From: an uncultured Oscillospiraceae bacterium
GTDB lineage: Bacteria > Bacillota > Clostridia > Oscillospirales > Acutalibacteraceae
Reading direction: 5' to 3'
Assembly (NCBI GenBank): GCA_900549945.1
Contig: URQJ01000012.1
Coordinates: 1-22,642 of the forward strand
Length of the DNA stretch: 22,642 bases
In this document: piece by piece, positions 1 to 7,917 of the stretch
Layout of the letters: each line of letters opens with the position of its first letter
Numbering within the stretch: the stretch's first letter is position 1
Notes under the pieces: model-generated
What the model was told of the DNA's origin: nothing
Seen by the model: only the letters and a program-made list of their open reading frames with translations
Databases searched by the model: none
Made by a program: the position numbers and the translations under genes

Positions 1-1130
1 GCGGACAATTTCCTGGGAAAAGTGGAGGCGGACGCGTTTGCAGGCGGTTTTATCGGCCTGAATATGATGGTGAAGGCTCCAGATGACGCCAGATCGGTGA
101 CGAAGCTGATAACCGATTGCAGCTCCGCCGCTGCGGACGCTTCGGCCGGGGCCTCCACCTGCGGCACCTTGAAATCGGGTACCTGCTGGTTTGCATCCAG
201 CAGCTTTTCCACCGGGTATCCTTTTGGAGCTTCCTCAAATTCCTGAATGACGACCGGTTCGCTGTCCGGCTCCGTTTGCTTCACGCCGAACACCTTCTCG
301 AGGCGCTCGAGCTGCGGGCTCTTTTCTTTTTTCTTCTTTTTCCCGCCGGCGCTCTCCGCCTCCTCGGGAATCGAACGCACAGGGTGCTGCGGCAGAACCG
401 CGTCAAGCGGCACGTCGATGCTGCTGCGGTTCTCCTCGAGCATGCGGCGCTCCTCCCTGCGGCGCTGCGCGACGTCGTGAATCTTCACGGCAGGACGCGA
501 CATCGCGCGGAACAGTGTGACGAGCGAAGTGCCCGTCAGAATCATAACCGCGCCGACAAGCAGAATCACGATGAGTATCCGCGCGCCGGTCACACCGACC
601 GCCGACGATAGCGGCGCGCCGAGCATGCCGCCCACGAGGCCGGCTCCGCCGTGCTCCACGCCGCGCGTGTAGAGGTAGCCGATCGTTTCAAAAAAGCCCA
701 TGCCCGCCGGCAGCGCCGCGCTGCCGAACAGATGCACCGCGGCACACCAGAAAAACAGGATCAGGCACACAAACACCATCCGCGCCCCGCGGTACAGGCC
801 CGTTTTCTCAAACGCTTTCGTCACCGCAACGTAGAGCATCAGCACGGCGAGCAGCAGCGCCCAGTCGCCGAAAAAGCCCCTGAGGATATTATGTGCCGAA
901 AGCCAGATATTTTCCCCCGGGATCAGCACGAGGCACCCGACAAGGACCGCCCCCAGAAACCAGAAAATCGCGTTTCTCTGGTTGCGCTGGCGGATCTGCT
1001 CGAGCTGCGCCTCCTGCTGCTTTGTTCTTGCCGTATTCGATTTTGAACGCGGCGCCGTTTTGCTCTGCGCGCTTTTCTTCGCCGCAGGACGTCCGCTTTT
1101 TTTCTGTGTGCTTTGCTTTTTACCCGCCAA
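1..1130 (-). CDS. ftsK: FtsK/SpoIIIE DNA translocase, N-terminal part (runs off the window)
   Basis: The minus-strand frame is open from a TTG at 1130 to the window edge, about 376 residues. TTG is chosen because GGAGG lies 6 bases upstream and no ATG sits nearby. The protein starts with a Lys/Ala/Ser-rich cytoplasmic tail (residues 2-55), then about four hydrophobic membrane segments (roughly residues 58-215). A charged linker follows, with a run of lysines near residue 270. This is the N-terminal layout of FtsK/SpoIIIE, the septal ATPase that pumps chromosomal DNA across the division or sporulation septum. The motor and gamma domains would lie off-window. It follows uppP by 43 bases on the same strand, and the tepA-like gene upstream supports the call, because tepA lies near spoIIIE in Bacillus. 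The last 30 or so residues before the edge look unlike the usual linker, so a frameshift near base 60 is possible but not shown. Confidence 0.82.
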   Translation of the reverse strand, partial: MAGKKQSTQKKSGRPAAKKSAQSKTAPRSKSNTARTKQQEAQLEQIRQRNQRNAIFWFLGAVLVGCLVLIPGENIWLSAHNILRGFFGDWALLLAVLMLYVAVTKAFEKTGLYRGARMVFVCLILFFWCAAVHLFGSAALPAGMGFFETIGYLYTRGVEHGGAGLVGGMLGAPLSSAVGVTGARILIVILLVGAVMILTGTSLVTLFRAMSRPAVKIHDVAQRRREERRMLEENRSSIDVPLDAVLPQHPVRSIPEEAESAGGKKKKKEKSPQLERLEKVFGVKQTEPDSEPVVIQEFEEAPKGYPVEKLLDANQQVPDFKVPQVEAPAEASAAAELQSVISFVTDLASSGAFTIIFRPIKPPANASASTFPRKLS

Positions 1131-1173
1131 AATGTTCCTCCAAAATGCTTTCCGGGCGCTGGTCCGCTCAGGC

Positions 1174-2115
1174 TCAGAGCGGCAGGCCGGTGAAGAGATT
1201 CTTTCCGCCGATCGCCTCGATGACCGCCACAATCAGCGTCACAACGCCGAGGATCAGCGTGTAGTATGCAAAAATCTGCAGTTTATTCGTCGTAACGATC
1301 CACTTGAGGAGCTTAATCGCAAGGAAGCCGACGATTGCCGCCGTCAAAACGCCCGCGATCATCACGCCGGCGCCGATGTCGGCCGGCTGGCCCGCCACAT
1401 CCGAAACCGTCAGCACGGCCGCCGCAAGAATCGACGGGATACCGAGCACGAACGAATAGTCGAGCGCGGTCTGCTGGTTGATTCCGCGCATGAGCCCGGT
1501 CGCGAGCGTGGAGCCCGAGCGGGAAAGCCCCGGGAATACCGCCGCCGCGCACTGCGTCACGCCGATGCAGACAGCGTCGATCGTGTGGATCTTGCGGCGG
1601 CCCTTGATTTCGGAGGTTCGGCCGTCGCGGCTCACATGTTTGTGCGGCTTCATCTTTTTCGTCATGCGGATGCCGAGGAACAGCATCGCGCTCGTCATCA
1701 GGAAGGCGATGCCCTCGATCCAGATGGTCGTGTCCTTCGCCCAGAGCTCCGAAATATCCTTCAGCTTCATGCCGGTTCCGGGCACGGGCAGAAACAGCAG
1801 GAACAGCGGCACAAGGCCGATGATCAGCATCATCAGAAGGCGGCGGTCGTGGTCCATCTCTTTCCACTTAAAGCGGCCGTGCACGAGGTCGGCAACGAGG
1901 CTGAAAAACGCCTTGATCAGCCGCCAGACAAGCTTGTAATAGACGGCGAGCACCGCGATCAGCGTGCCGAGATGCAGAAGGATGTCAAAGAGCAGGCTGT
2001 CGAGCTGCACGCCGAGAATGTGCTGCGAGAGCGAAAGATGACCGCTGCTGGAAACCGGCAGAAACTCCGTTGCGCCCTGCACGATTCCCTGAATAATTGC
2101 TTCCCAAATAGACAT
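1174..2115 (-). CDS. uppP: Undecaprenyl-diphosphatase UppP (BacA)
   Basis: This integral membrane enzyme removes a phosphate from undecaprenyl diphosphate, recycling the lipid carrier of peptidoglycan synthesis; family members also confer bacitracin tolerance. The 313-residue protein shows both family signatures. ATEFLPVSSSGHL is at residues 15-27, with Glu17 and the Ser/His group. PGLSRSGST is at 195-203, with the conserved Arg and Ser. Many hydrophobic segments span the whole length. It is about 40 residues longer than typical BacA proteins, with the extra charged material around residues 155-178. The start ATG at 2115 has an AAAGGAG site upstream, at a slightly long spacing of 11. It sits between tepA and ftsK on the same strand, 81 bases after tepA, so co-transcription is likely. 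Confidence 0.95.
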   Translation of the reverse strand: MSIWEAIIQGIVQGATEFLPVSSSGHLSLSQHILGVQLDSLLFDILLHLGTLIAVLAVYYKLVWRLIKAFFSLVADLVHGRFKWKEMDHDRRLLMMLIIGLVPLFLLFLPVPGTGMKLKDISELWAKDTTIWIEGIAFLMTSAMLFLGIRMTKKMKPHKHVSRDGRTSEIKGRRKIHTIDAVCIGVTQCAAAVFPGLSRSGSTLATGLMRGINQQTALDYSFVLGIPSILAAAVLTVSDVAGQPADIGAGVMIAGVLTAAIVGFLAIKLLKWIVTTNKLQIFAYYTLILGVVTLIVAVIEAIGGKNLFTGLPL

Positions 2116-2166
2116 TATGTAGGATCTCCTTTACAATTTTTCTCACCTGTAATTTTCCGAATATGT

Positions 2167-2188
2167 AAAACGGCCGGGCGACCGTTTT
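2167..2188 (-). terminator. Weak hairpin between tepA and uppP
   Basis: AAAACGG (2167-2173) and CCGTTTT (2182-2188) form a 7-bp stem with an 8-base loop just after the tepA stop. The U-rich run is part of the stem itself. It could act as a weak terminator or attenuator inside the leftward operon. Confidence 0.35.
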
Positions 2189-2196
2189 CGGACATG

Positions 2197-2970
2197 CTAT
2201 TTTTTCTTGCCGCGCCCCGTGCCGCGCTGCGCCTCGCTGCGGTGCTTTTTCTTTTCCGCCGCAATCATCGCGTCGAGGCAGTCCATGGCCTCGTGCAGAT
2301 TGCCGAGCGTATCGATAAGGCCCTCCGCAACGGCCTCGTCGCCGTCGAGCACGGTGCCCACGTCCATCACGAGCTCCTGCGTGTTCATCGCGAGCTGCAT
2401 GAAGCGCTCGTGCGAGATATGCGAGTTCGCCGTGACGAAATTCGTGATACGGTCCTGCATGCGCTGGAAATATTCGAGCGTCTGCGGCACGCCGAGCAAA
2501 AGCCCGTTCATGCGCACGGGGTGGATCGTCATCGAAGCCGACGGCGCGATGAACGAGTGCTTCGCCGCCACGGCGAGCGGCACGCCGATCGAATGGCCGC
2601 CGCCCAATACGAGCGAAACGGTCGGCTTTTTCATGCCGGCCACAAGCTCCGCAATGGCGAGCCCCGCCTCCACATCGCCGCCGACGGTGTTGAGCAGCAT
2701 CAGGAGGCCGTCGATCTCCGGGTCCTCCTCTACCGCAACGATCTGCGGGATCACGTGCTCGTATTTCGTCGTCTTGTTCTGCGACGGCGCGATGTAATGT
2801 CCTTCGATTTGCCCGATGATCGTCAGGCACTGGATGGTGCGCTTGCGGTTCCGCGTGATCACCGACCCGCTTTCGCGGATCTGCTTCTGGCGCTCCGCTT
2901 CCTCCTCGGCAATCTCGTCGGTTTCGACGTCGCCGACGGAATAAAGCGCCGGTTTTTTTGTGTTTTTCAT
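2197..2970 (-). CDS. tepA: ClpP-like serine protease, TepA (translocation-enhancing protein) family
   Basis: A 257-residue ClpP/crotonase-fold protease. The charged N-terminus (1-45) is followed by the fold, with NTVGGDVEAGLAIAELV near residues 94-110 and the nucleophile motif GGGHSIGVPLA with Ser127. The histidine motif is MTIHPVR with His150, and the C-terminal tail is basic. The wording of the Ser and His motifs matches the TepA branch (Bacillus YmfB) better than housekeeping ClpP. TepA is described as helping protein export or degrading signal peptides, so the exact substrate here is inferred. Its position upstream of ftsK/spoIIIE repeats the tepA-spoIIIE neighbourhood of Bacillus, except that uppP sits between. 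The ATG at 2970 has AAGGAG upstream. A near-consensus promoter lies at 3074-3102. Confidence 0.88.
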   Translation of the reverse strand: MKNTKKPALYSVGDVETDEIAEEEAERQKQIRESGSVITRNRKRTIQCLTIIGQIEGHYIAPSQNKTTKYEHVIPQIVAVEEDPEIDGLLMLLNTVGGDVEAGLAIAELVAGMKKPTVSLVLGGGHSIGVPLAVAAKHSFIAPSASMTIHPVRMNGLLLGVPQTLEYFQRMQDRITNFVTANSHISHERFMQLAMNTQELVMDVGTVLDGDEAVAEGLIDTLGNLHEAMDCLDAMIAAEKKKHRSEAQRGTGRGKKK

Positions 2971-3073
2971 GCGCTACAGCTCCTTGCATTTGATACGTAT
3001 AGTCTGAGGAGAAATCGCAGAATCATACGCCAAAGCGCAATTTGCCGCCAAAGCACAAATTTACACGCGTATC

Positions 3074-3102
3074 ATTATAGCACTTCTCCGCGGGAACCGC
3101 AA
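3074..3102 (-). promoter_or_regulatory. Sigma-A type promoter for tepA-uppP-ftsK
   Basis: On the minus strand, TTGCGG (3097-3102) and TATAAT (3074-3079) are separated by exactly 17 bases. Predicted transcription starts about 95 bases upstream of the tepA ATG. The leader contains a direct repeat of GCTTTGGCG of unknown meaning. Confidence 0.7.
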
Positions 3103-3270
3103 GAATAATATGGGAGATTTTGCAGGAGAATCCTCCGCGGATGCACGGTTTTCTGTCAGAATACATGTATCGCACCGCAATCCCACAAAGAAATTTGGCC
3201 TTTCCGCGTGGATTTCACGCCTGTTTTGCAAGGCGTTTTTTAAAATCCTGCAAAAATTGTCGGTTTTGCA

Positions 3271-3299
3271 TTGACATTTCCGTATAAATAGTAGATAAT
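3271..3299 (+). promoter_or_regulatory. Sigma-A type promoter for the aconitase-isocitrate dehydrogenase operon
   Basis: TTGACA (3271-3276) and GATAAT (3294-3299) are 17 bases apart. The leader is short (about 27 bases) and carries AAGGAG at 3318-3323, 8 bases before the ATG at 3332. No Rex- or CcpC-like palindrome was seen here. Confidence 0.75.
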
Positions 3300-3331
3300 A
3301 GGAACAGATTCTATCCGAAGGAGAGATCGAA

Positions 3332-5266
3332 ATGGGACTTACCATTGCACAGAAAATCATTCAGGCACACAGGCTGAGCGGCGAAATGACGCCGGGCGCC
3401 GACGTGGGCCTGCGCATCGACCAGACATTGACGCAGGACGCCACGGGCACGATGGCGTACCTCGAATTTGAAGCGATGGGCGTGCCGCGCGTCAAGACCG
3501 AGCGCAGCGTCGCCTACATCGACCACAACACGCTGCAGACCGGCTTTGAAAACGCCGACGACCACCGCTACATCCAAACCGTCGCGAAAAAGCACGGCAT
3601 CTACTTCTCCCGCCCGGGCAACGGCATCTGCCATCAGGTGCATCTCGAGCGCTTCGGCATCCCGGGCAAAACGCTGATCGGCTCGGACAGCCATACCCCA
3701 ACCGGCGGCGGCATCGGCATGCTCGCCTTCGGCGCGGGCGGCCTCGACGTCGCGGTCGCGATGGGCGGCGGCGAATACCACATCACGATGCCGACGATGA
3801 CAAAAATCGTTCTCACCGGCGCACTTTCCCCGTGGGTCTCCGCAAAGGACATCATCCTCGAGGTGCTGCGCCGCATGAGCGTAAAGGGCGGCGTGGGCAA
3901 GATCATCGAGTACGGCGGTCCCGGCATCCGCACGCTGACGGTTCCCGAGCGCGCGACGATCACAAACATGGGCACGGAGCTCGGCGCGACGACCTCCGTC
4001 TTCCCCTCCGACGACATCACGCTGGCGTTCTTGAAGGCGCAGGGCCGCGAGGCCGACTGGAAGGCGCTCGCCTCCGACGAGGACGCCGTGTACGACGAGG
4101 TCATTGAGATCGACCTCTCGGCGCTCGAGCCGCTTGCCGCATGCCCGCACAGCCCGGATGCCGTGAAGCCGGTTTCCGCACTCTCCGACATCAAGGTCGA
4201 TCAGGTCTGTATCGGCTCCTGCACGAATTCCTCGTACCTCGATTTGATGCGCGTCGCCGCGATCCTCAAGGGCAAGACCGTGCATCCCTCCGTCAGCCTC
4301 TCGATCGCTCCGGGCTCGAAACAGGTTTACAACATGCTCGCGAAAAACGGCGCGCTCGCCGACATCATCGAGAGCGGCGCGCGCGTGCTCGAGTGCGCCT
4401 GCGGCCCCTGTATCGGCATGGGCCAGTCGCCGAACTCGGCCGGCGTCTCCCTGCGCACCTTCAACCGCAACTTTGAGGGCCGCAGCGGCACCGCGGACGG
4501 TCAGGTCTACCTCGTCAGCCCCGAAACAGCGGCGGCCTCCGCGCTCACCGGCATGTTCACCGACCCCCGCACGCTCGGCGGTTGGGAGAAGATCGAGATG
4601 CCGCAGAGCTTCCTCATCAACGACAACATGATCGTCGAGCCCGCGCCGGACTACCTCTCCGAGACGGTCGAGGTGCTGCGCGGCCCGAATATCAAGCCGT
4701 TCCCGGTCTCCGTACCCCTGCCGGAAAGCATCACAGCAAAGGCCGTCTTGAAGGTCGGCGACAACATCACGACCGATCACATCATGCCGGCCGGCGCGAA
4801 GATCCTCCCCTACCGCTCGAATATCCCGTATCTCTCGAACTTCTGCTTCACGGTCTGCGACAAGACGTTCCCGGACCGCTGCAAGGCGGAGGGCGGCGGC
4901 CTCATCATCGGCGGCTCCAACTACGGGCAGGGCTCCTCGCGCGAACACGCCGCGCTCGTGCCGCTCTACCTCGGCATCAAGGCGGTCGTCGCAAAATCCT
5001 ACGCGCGCATCCACTGCGCGAACCTCGCGAATGCCGGCATCCTCGCACTGCGCTTCAAGGATGAGGCCGACTACGACCGCATCGACCAGATGGACACGCT
5101 GACGCTGCCGGATATCCGCAGTGCGATCCGGAACAAGGCACCGATCCTGCTGCGCGACGAAACCAAGGGCATCGAGATGGAGGTTGTTCCGATGATGACC
5201 GACCGCGAGCGCGCGATGGTCGTCGAGGGCGGCCTGCTGAACTACACGAAGTCCCTCTCCAAGTAA
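3332..5266 (+). CDS. acnA: Aconitate hydratase (4Fe-4S)
   Basis: Cytoplasmic iron-sulfur enzyme that isomerises citrate to isocitrate via cis-aconitate. The 644-residue length fits the short, mitochondrial-like aconitases common in clostridia rather than the roughly 900-residue AcnA of enterics. The three cluster-binding cysteines are visible: Cys297 in CIGSCTNSS, and Cys357 and Cys360 in CACGPCIGMGQ. Other signatures are GSDSHTPTGGGIGMLAFGAG (residues 117-136), the swivel-domain motif GDNITTDHIMPAGAK, and GSNYGQGSSREHAA with its active-site serine and arginine. The start is set by AAGGAG 8 bases upstream. The gene for isocitrate dehydrogenase starts 22 bases downstream. No citrate synthase gene is present here. 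The gene symbol is by family; acn would do equally well. Confidence 0.96.
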   Translation: MGLTIAQKIIQAHRLSGEMTPGADVGLRIDQTLTQDATGTMAYLEFEAMGVPRVKTERSVAYIDHNTLQTGFENADDHRYIQTVAKKHGIYFSRPGNGICHQVHLERFGIPGKTLIGSDSHTPTGGGIGMLAFGAGGLDVAVAMGGGEYHITMPTMTKIVLTGALSPWVSAKDIILEVLRRMSVKGGVGKIIEYGGPGIRTLTVPERATITNMGTELGATTSVFPSDDITLAFLKAQGREADWKALASDEDAVYDEVIEIDLSALEPLAACPHSPDAVKPVSALSDIKVDQVCIGSCTNSSYLDLMRVAAILKGKTVHPSVSLSIAPGSKQVYNMLAKNGALADIIESGARVLECACGPCIGMGQSPNSAGVSLRTFNRNFEGRSGTADGQVYLVSPETAAASALTGMFTDPRTLGGWEKIEMPQSFLINDNMIVEPAPDYLSETVEVLRGPNIKPFPVSVPLPESITAKAVLKVGDNITTDHIMPAGAKILPYRSNIPYLSNFCFTVCDKTFPDRCKAEGGGLIIGGSNYGQGSSREHAALVPLYLGIKAVVAKSYARIHCANLANAGILALRFKDEADYDRIDQMDTLTLPDIRSAIRNKAPILLRDETKGIEMEVVPMMTDRERAMVVEGGLLNYTKSLSK

Positions 5267-5288
5267 TTATAAAAAAGGAGCATGACCG

Positions 5289-6506
5289 ATGGCTGATTTC
5301 AGGAAGATCCCCATGACCACGCCGCTCGTCGAAATGGACGGCGACGAAATGACCCGCATCATCTGGAAGATGATCAAGGACATCCTTCTGACCCCCTATA
5401 TCGACCTTAAGACCGAATACTACGACCTCGGCCTCGAGCACCGCGACGCAACAAACGATCAGGTGACGATCGATTCCGCTGAGGCGACGAAGAAATACGG
5501 TGTCGCTGTAAAGTGTGCCACCATTACACCGAACGCCGCTCGTGTAAAGGAATACAACTTAACAGAGATGTGGAAATCGCCGAACGGCACGATCCGCGCG
5601 ATCCTCGACGGCACGGTGTTCCGCGCGCCGATCCTCGTCAAGGGCATCACGCCGTTCATCCCGAGCTGGACGAAGCCGATCACGATCGCCCGCCACGCAT
5701 ACGGCGATATCTATAAGAATACGGAGATGGCCGTGCCCGCCGGCGCAAAGGCGGAGCTCGTCGTCACAAAGGCGGACGGCACCGAGGAGCGCCGGACGAT
5801 CCACGACTTCAGCACGCCGGGCATCATTCAGGGCGTGCACAACATCGACAAGAGCATCGGCAGCTTCGCGCGCGCCTGCTTCAATTACGCGCTCAGCACG
5901 AAACAGGACATCTGGTTCGCGACGAAAGACACGATTTCGAAAACATACGACCACCGCTTTAAAGATATTTTCCAGGAAATATTCGATGCGGAATATAAGG
6001 AAAAATTTGCCGAGATCGACATCGAGTATTTTTACACGCTGATCGACGATGCCGTGGCACGCGTTATCCGCAGCGAGGGCGGCTACATCTGGGCCTGCAA
6101 GAACTACGACGGCGACGTGATGAGCGATATGGTCGCTACGGCGTACGGCAGCCTTGCGATGATGACCTCCGTGCTCGTCTCGCCCGACGGTATCTACGAA
6201 TACGAGGCCGCGCACGGCACGGTGCAGCGCCACTACTACAAGCATTTGAAGGGTGAAAAGACCTCGACAAACTCGATGGCCACGCTCTTTGCATGGACCG
6301 GTGCGCTGCGCAAGCGCGGCGAACTCGACCGCATCAATGCGCTCGTCGATTTTGCAGACAAGCTCGAAAAAGCGTCGATTCAGACGATCGAGGACGGTGT
6401 GATGACGGGCGACCTCGCTTCGATGTCCACGCTCGAAAATATCACGAAGGTCAATACCGAGGAGTTCCTGCTCGCCATCCGCGACAGGCTCGAAAAACTG
6501 CTTTAA
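5289..6506 (+). CDS. icd: NADP-dependent isocitrate dehydrogenase (eukaryote-like subfamily)
   Basis: Oxidatively decarboxylates isocitrate to 2-oxoglutarate, supplying carbon for glutamate and NADPH. The 405-residue protein carries the signatures of the homodimeric, eukaryote-like NADP-IDH group. These are [15 protein letters not shown] near the N-terminus, the metal-binding stretch [15 protein letters not shown], and [11 protein letters not shown] followed by [13 protein letters not shown] near residues 315-345. The ATG at 5289 is chosen because GGAG ends 8 bases upstream; an earlier ATG at 5282 meets a stop at once. It follows aconitase by 22 bases and is closed by a strong terminator, so the two form one operon for the oxidative branch from citrate to 2-oxoglutarate. 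Confidence 0.96.
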   Translation: MADFRKIPMTTPLVEMDGDEMTRIIWKMIKDILLTPYIDLKTEYYDLGLEHRDATNDQVTIDSAEATKKYGVAVKCATITPNAARVKEYNLTEMWKSPNGTIRAILDGTVFRAPILVKGITPFIPSWTKPITIARHAYGDIYKNTEMAVPAGAKAELVVTKADGTEERRTIHDFSTPGIIQGVHNIDKSIGSFARACFNYALSTKQDIWFATKDTISKTYDHRFKDIFQEIFDAEYKEKFAEIDIEYFYTLIDDAVARVIRSEGGYIWACKNYDGDVMSDMVATAYGSLAMMTSVLVSPDGIYEYEAAHGTVQRHYYKHLKGEKTSTNSMATLFAWTGALRKRGELDRINALVDFADKLEKASIQTIEDGVMTGDLASMSTLENITKVNTEEFLLAIRDRLEKLL

Positions 6507-6519
6507 TACTGCATTTTTG

Positions 6520-6551
6520 CCGCCGGCTGTGTCTTAGCCGGCGGTTTTTTT
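6520..6551 (+). terminator. Rho-independent terminator after icd
   Basis: CCGCCGGCT (6520-6528) pairs perfectly with AGCCGGCGG (6536-6544) over a 7-base loop, followed by seven T residues. It is 13 bases after the icd stop. Confidence 0.93.
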
Positions 6552-6566
6552 GTCTATAATTGCGCC

Positions 6567-6595
6567 TTGCAGTATACACTTGGGTGTGGTACAAT
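6567..6595 (+). promoter_or_regulatory. Promoter for rex
   Basis: TTGCAG (6567-6572) and TACAAT (6590-6595) are spaced by 17 bases, about 60 bases before the rex ATG. A second AT-rich TATAAT-like stretch lies just downstream. I did not find a clear Rex operator (TTGT-like arms with ACAA) for autoregulation. Confidence 0.65.
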
Positions 6596-6656
6596 TTCAA
6601 TAGATATAATAAAAGAATTTGATAATTTTTAATTAAAATAGGGAGGTCTGATTTTT

Positions 6657-7301
6657 ATGCAAAAGAAAACGCATATTTCCATGTCTGTGATCCGGCGCCT
6701 CCCCCGCTATTACCGCTTTTTGAGAGATCTCGACCGCCGCGGTATCCTGCGCGTATCCTCCAGAGAGCTTTCCGAAAAACTCGGCCTTACGGCCTCACAG
6801 GTCCGGCAAGATTTCAACTGCTTCGGCGGCTATGGCCAGCAGGGCTACGGCTACTCCGTGCCAAAGCTGCGCGAGGAGATCGGCGAGACCCTCGGCCTCG
6901 GCCGCAAGCACAAATGCATTCTGCTCGGCGCCGGCAACCTCGGCAAGGCGATCGCGACGCACATCACAAACAACCTCGCCGGATTCGCGCTGACCGGCAT
7001 CTTTGACAGCGGCGAGCACATCTCCGACCGTGAGCTCGCCGGCCTTTCCGTTCTCCCCTACACGGCGCTCGAGGATTTCTGCACGGATGAGCAGCCCATT
7101 ATGGCGATCCTCTGCATTCCGCGTGCCGCGGTAGAGGGCACTGTCGACCAGCTCTATGCGCTCGGCATCCGCAATTACTGGAATTTCAGCTCGTATGACA
7201 TTGCACCGCGCTACAAGGACGCCGTCGTAGAAACGGTACACCTGAGCGACAGCATGATGACGCTGTGCTACCTCGTTTCGGACAGCACGGATAATCTCTA
7301 A
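6657..7301 (+). CDS. rex: Redox-sensing transcriptional repressor Rex
   Basis: Rex senses the NADH/NAD+ ratio and represses fermentation and respiration genes when NADH is low; NADH binding releases it from DNA. The 214-residue length is normal. Residues 10-75 form the winged-helix DNA-binding domain (SVIRRLPRYYRFL, then SSRELSEKLGLTASQVRQDF and the FGGYGQQGYGY wing). A Rossmann nucleotide-binding domain follows, with GAGNLG at 91-96. The C-terminal region contains the conserved YWNFSSYD. The ATG at 6657 follows GGAGG by 10 bases; an internal ATG at 6681 is less likely. It has its own promoter after the icd terminator, so it is probably monocistronic. Confidence 0.95.
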   Translation: MQKKTHISMSVIRRLPRYYRFLRDLDRRGILRVSSRELSEKLGLTASQVRQDFNCFGGYGQQGYGYSVPKLREEIGETLGLGRKHKCILLGAGNLGKAIATHITNNLAGFALTGIFDSGEHISDRELAGLSVLPYTALEDFCTDEQPIMAILCIPRAAVEGTVDQLYALGIRNYWNFSSYDIAPRYKDAVVETVHLSDSMMTLCYLVSDSTDNL

Positions 7302-7338
7302 TTTTTTTGAAAAAATCTACAATTTTCCCAGAATAGGT

Positions 7339-7418
7339 GCAAAGATGAGCGAGGCGGCCTATGGGATTGTAGGCCGTCTCGCTCTCTCATGAGGATTACA
7401 CCTTATTTTCCGGAATCT
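7339..7418. repeat. Left copy of an 80-base repeat (hairpin plus 3' end of regulator gene)
   Basis: This block recurs at 22564-22642 with a one-base length difference and a few changes, all in the hairpin loop or stem. It covers the hairpin and the last codons of the helix-turn-helix gene. The right copy is cut by the window edge, so the true repeat may extend through the whole gene. Confidence 0.9.
7347..7384. terminator. Long hairpin between convergent rex and helix-turn-helix gene
   Basis: A 15-bp stem (7347-7361 with 7370-7384, one G-T pair) has an 8-base loop. It lies 11 bases beyond the stop of the minus-strand regulator gene and 45 beyond rex. It lacks a clean T-run in either direction, so termination is inferred from position. 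A second copy occurs at 22572-22608. Confidence 0.55.
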
Positions 7419-7644
7419 CTACCGCGATCAGCAGATCTTCCGGCTTGCAGTTCAGACAATCTGCGAGGGCGTACAGATTTGCCACAGAAATATTGGTGTT
7501 TTTCCGGCACCAATTTCGGACCTGCCGCTCCGAGCACCGGCACCATTCCGCGATCTCGCTCTGCGCTTTACCGCTCGTGCAGATTTTTGAGCGCACCTTT
7601 ACGGCGCTGAGATACATCACGGTTTTCGGTCCATTCCGCTCCAT
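7396..7644 (-). CDS. Small helix-turn-helix (XRE/Cro-like) regulator
   Basis: An 82-residue basic, cysteine-containing protein. Its centre reads as a helix-turn-helix: SEIAEWCRCSERQVRNWCRK, then ISVANLYALADCLNCKPEDLL. The second stretch matches the last helices of XRE/Cro-CI DNA-binding domains. There is no effector domain, so it is probably a stand-alone DNA-binding protein. ATG 7644 is chosen because AGGAGG is 8 bases upstream; the GTG at 7653 overlaps that site. A perfect 9-bp inverted repeat (7657-7680) abuts the ribosome-binding site. An identical C-terminus is encoded at the right edge of the window, showing a second copy. Target genes are unknown. Confidence 0.75.
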   Translation of the reverse strand: MERNGPKTVMYLSAVKVRSKICTSGKAQSEIAEWCRCSERQVRNWCRKNTNISVANLYALADCLNCKPEDLLIAVEIPENKV

Positions 7645-7656
7645 CGGAATCACCTC

Positions 7657-7680
7657 CTCTTATGCCTTTTAGCATAAGAG
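7657..7680 (-). promoter_or_regulatory. Perfect inverted repeat at the regulator's ribosome-binding site
   Basis: CTCTTATGC (7657-7665) and GCATAAGAG (7672-7680) are exact inverted copies with a 6-base spacer. They overlap the AGGAGG site by two bases. This may be an autoregulatory operator or an mRNA hairpin that controls translation start. Confidence 0.5.
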
Positions 7681-7793
7681 GAAATGGATTTCCTATAAAG
7701 GAATTTTACTTCCAAAATTCGGAAAAACTATGCTGTATTTCTTCAAAAATAATGCTACTTTCATTGGTAAGAAAAAGCTGATTATCCCAAAAG

Positions 7794-7831
7794 CGCGAAA
7801 GCCTGAGCTCCTATGAACTCAGGCTTTCGCG
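7794..7831. terminator. Perfect 14-bp hairpin in gene-free DNA
   Basis: CGCGAAAGCCTGAG (7794-7807) and CTCAGGCTTTCGCG (7818-7831) pair perfectly over a 10-base loop. Short T- or A-rich flanks make it terminator-like on either strand. No gene obviously needs it; it separates the regulator's upstream region from the RNA gene promoter. Confidence 0.55.
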
Positions 7832-7882
7832 TAAAAATATGGAACATTGGACTGAATTTGTGAATAAATTTCGTCAAGCATC

Positions 7883-7911
7883 TTGACACAACACAAAAAG
7901 AGAAATACTTT
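7883..7911 (+). promoter_or_regulatory. Promoter for the noncoding RNA
   Basis: A consensus TTGACA (7883-7888) is followed after 17 bases by TACTTT (7906-7911), a weaker -10. An AT-rich stretch follows. The start of transcription would be near 7918. Confidence 0.5.
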
Positions 7912-7917
7912 AAATAT

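Noticed and set aside
982..3108. A 708-residue plus-strand open frame across the uppP-tepA region
   Set aside because: It is Arg/His/Asp-rich and lies opposite two well-recognised genes; long antisense frames are common in GC-rich DNA.
3311..5014. A 567-residue minus-strand frame opposite aconitase
   Set aside because: Composition is that of an antisense frame, with no domain; aconitase on the other strand is certain.
6596..6656. Possible Rex autoregulatory operator in the AT-rich rex leader
   Set aside because: No TTGT(T/G)A...(T/A)CACAA-type inverted repeat could be found; AT-richness alone is not evidence.
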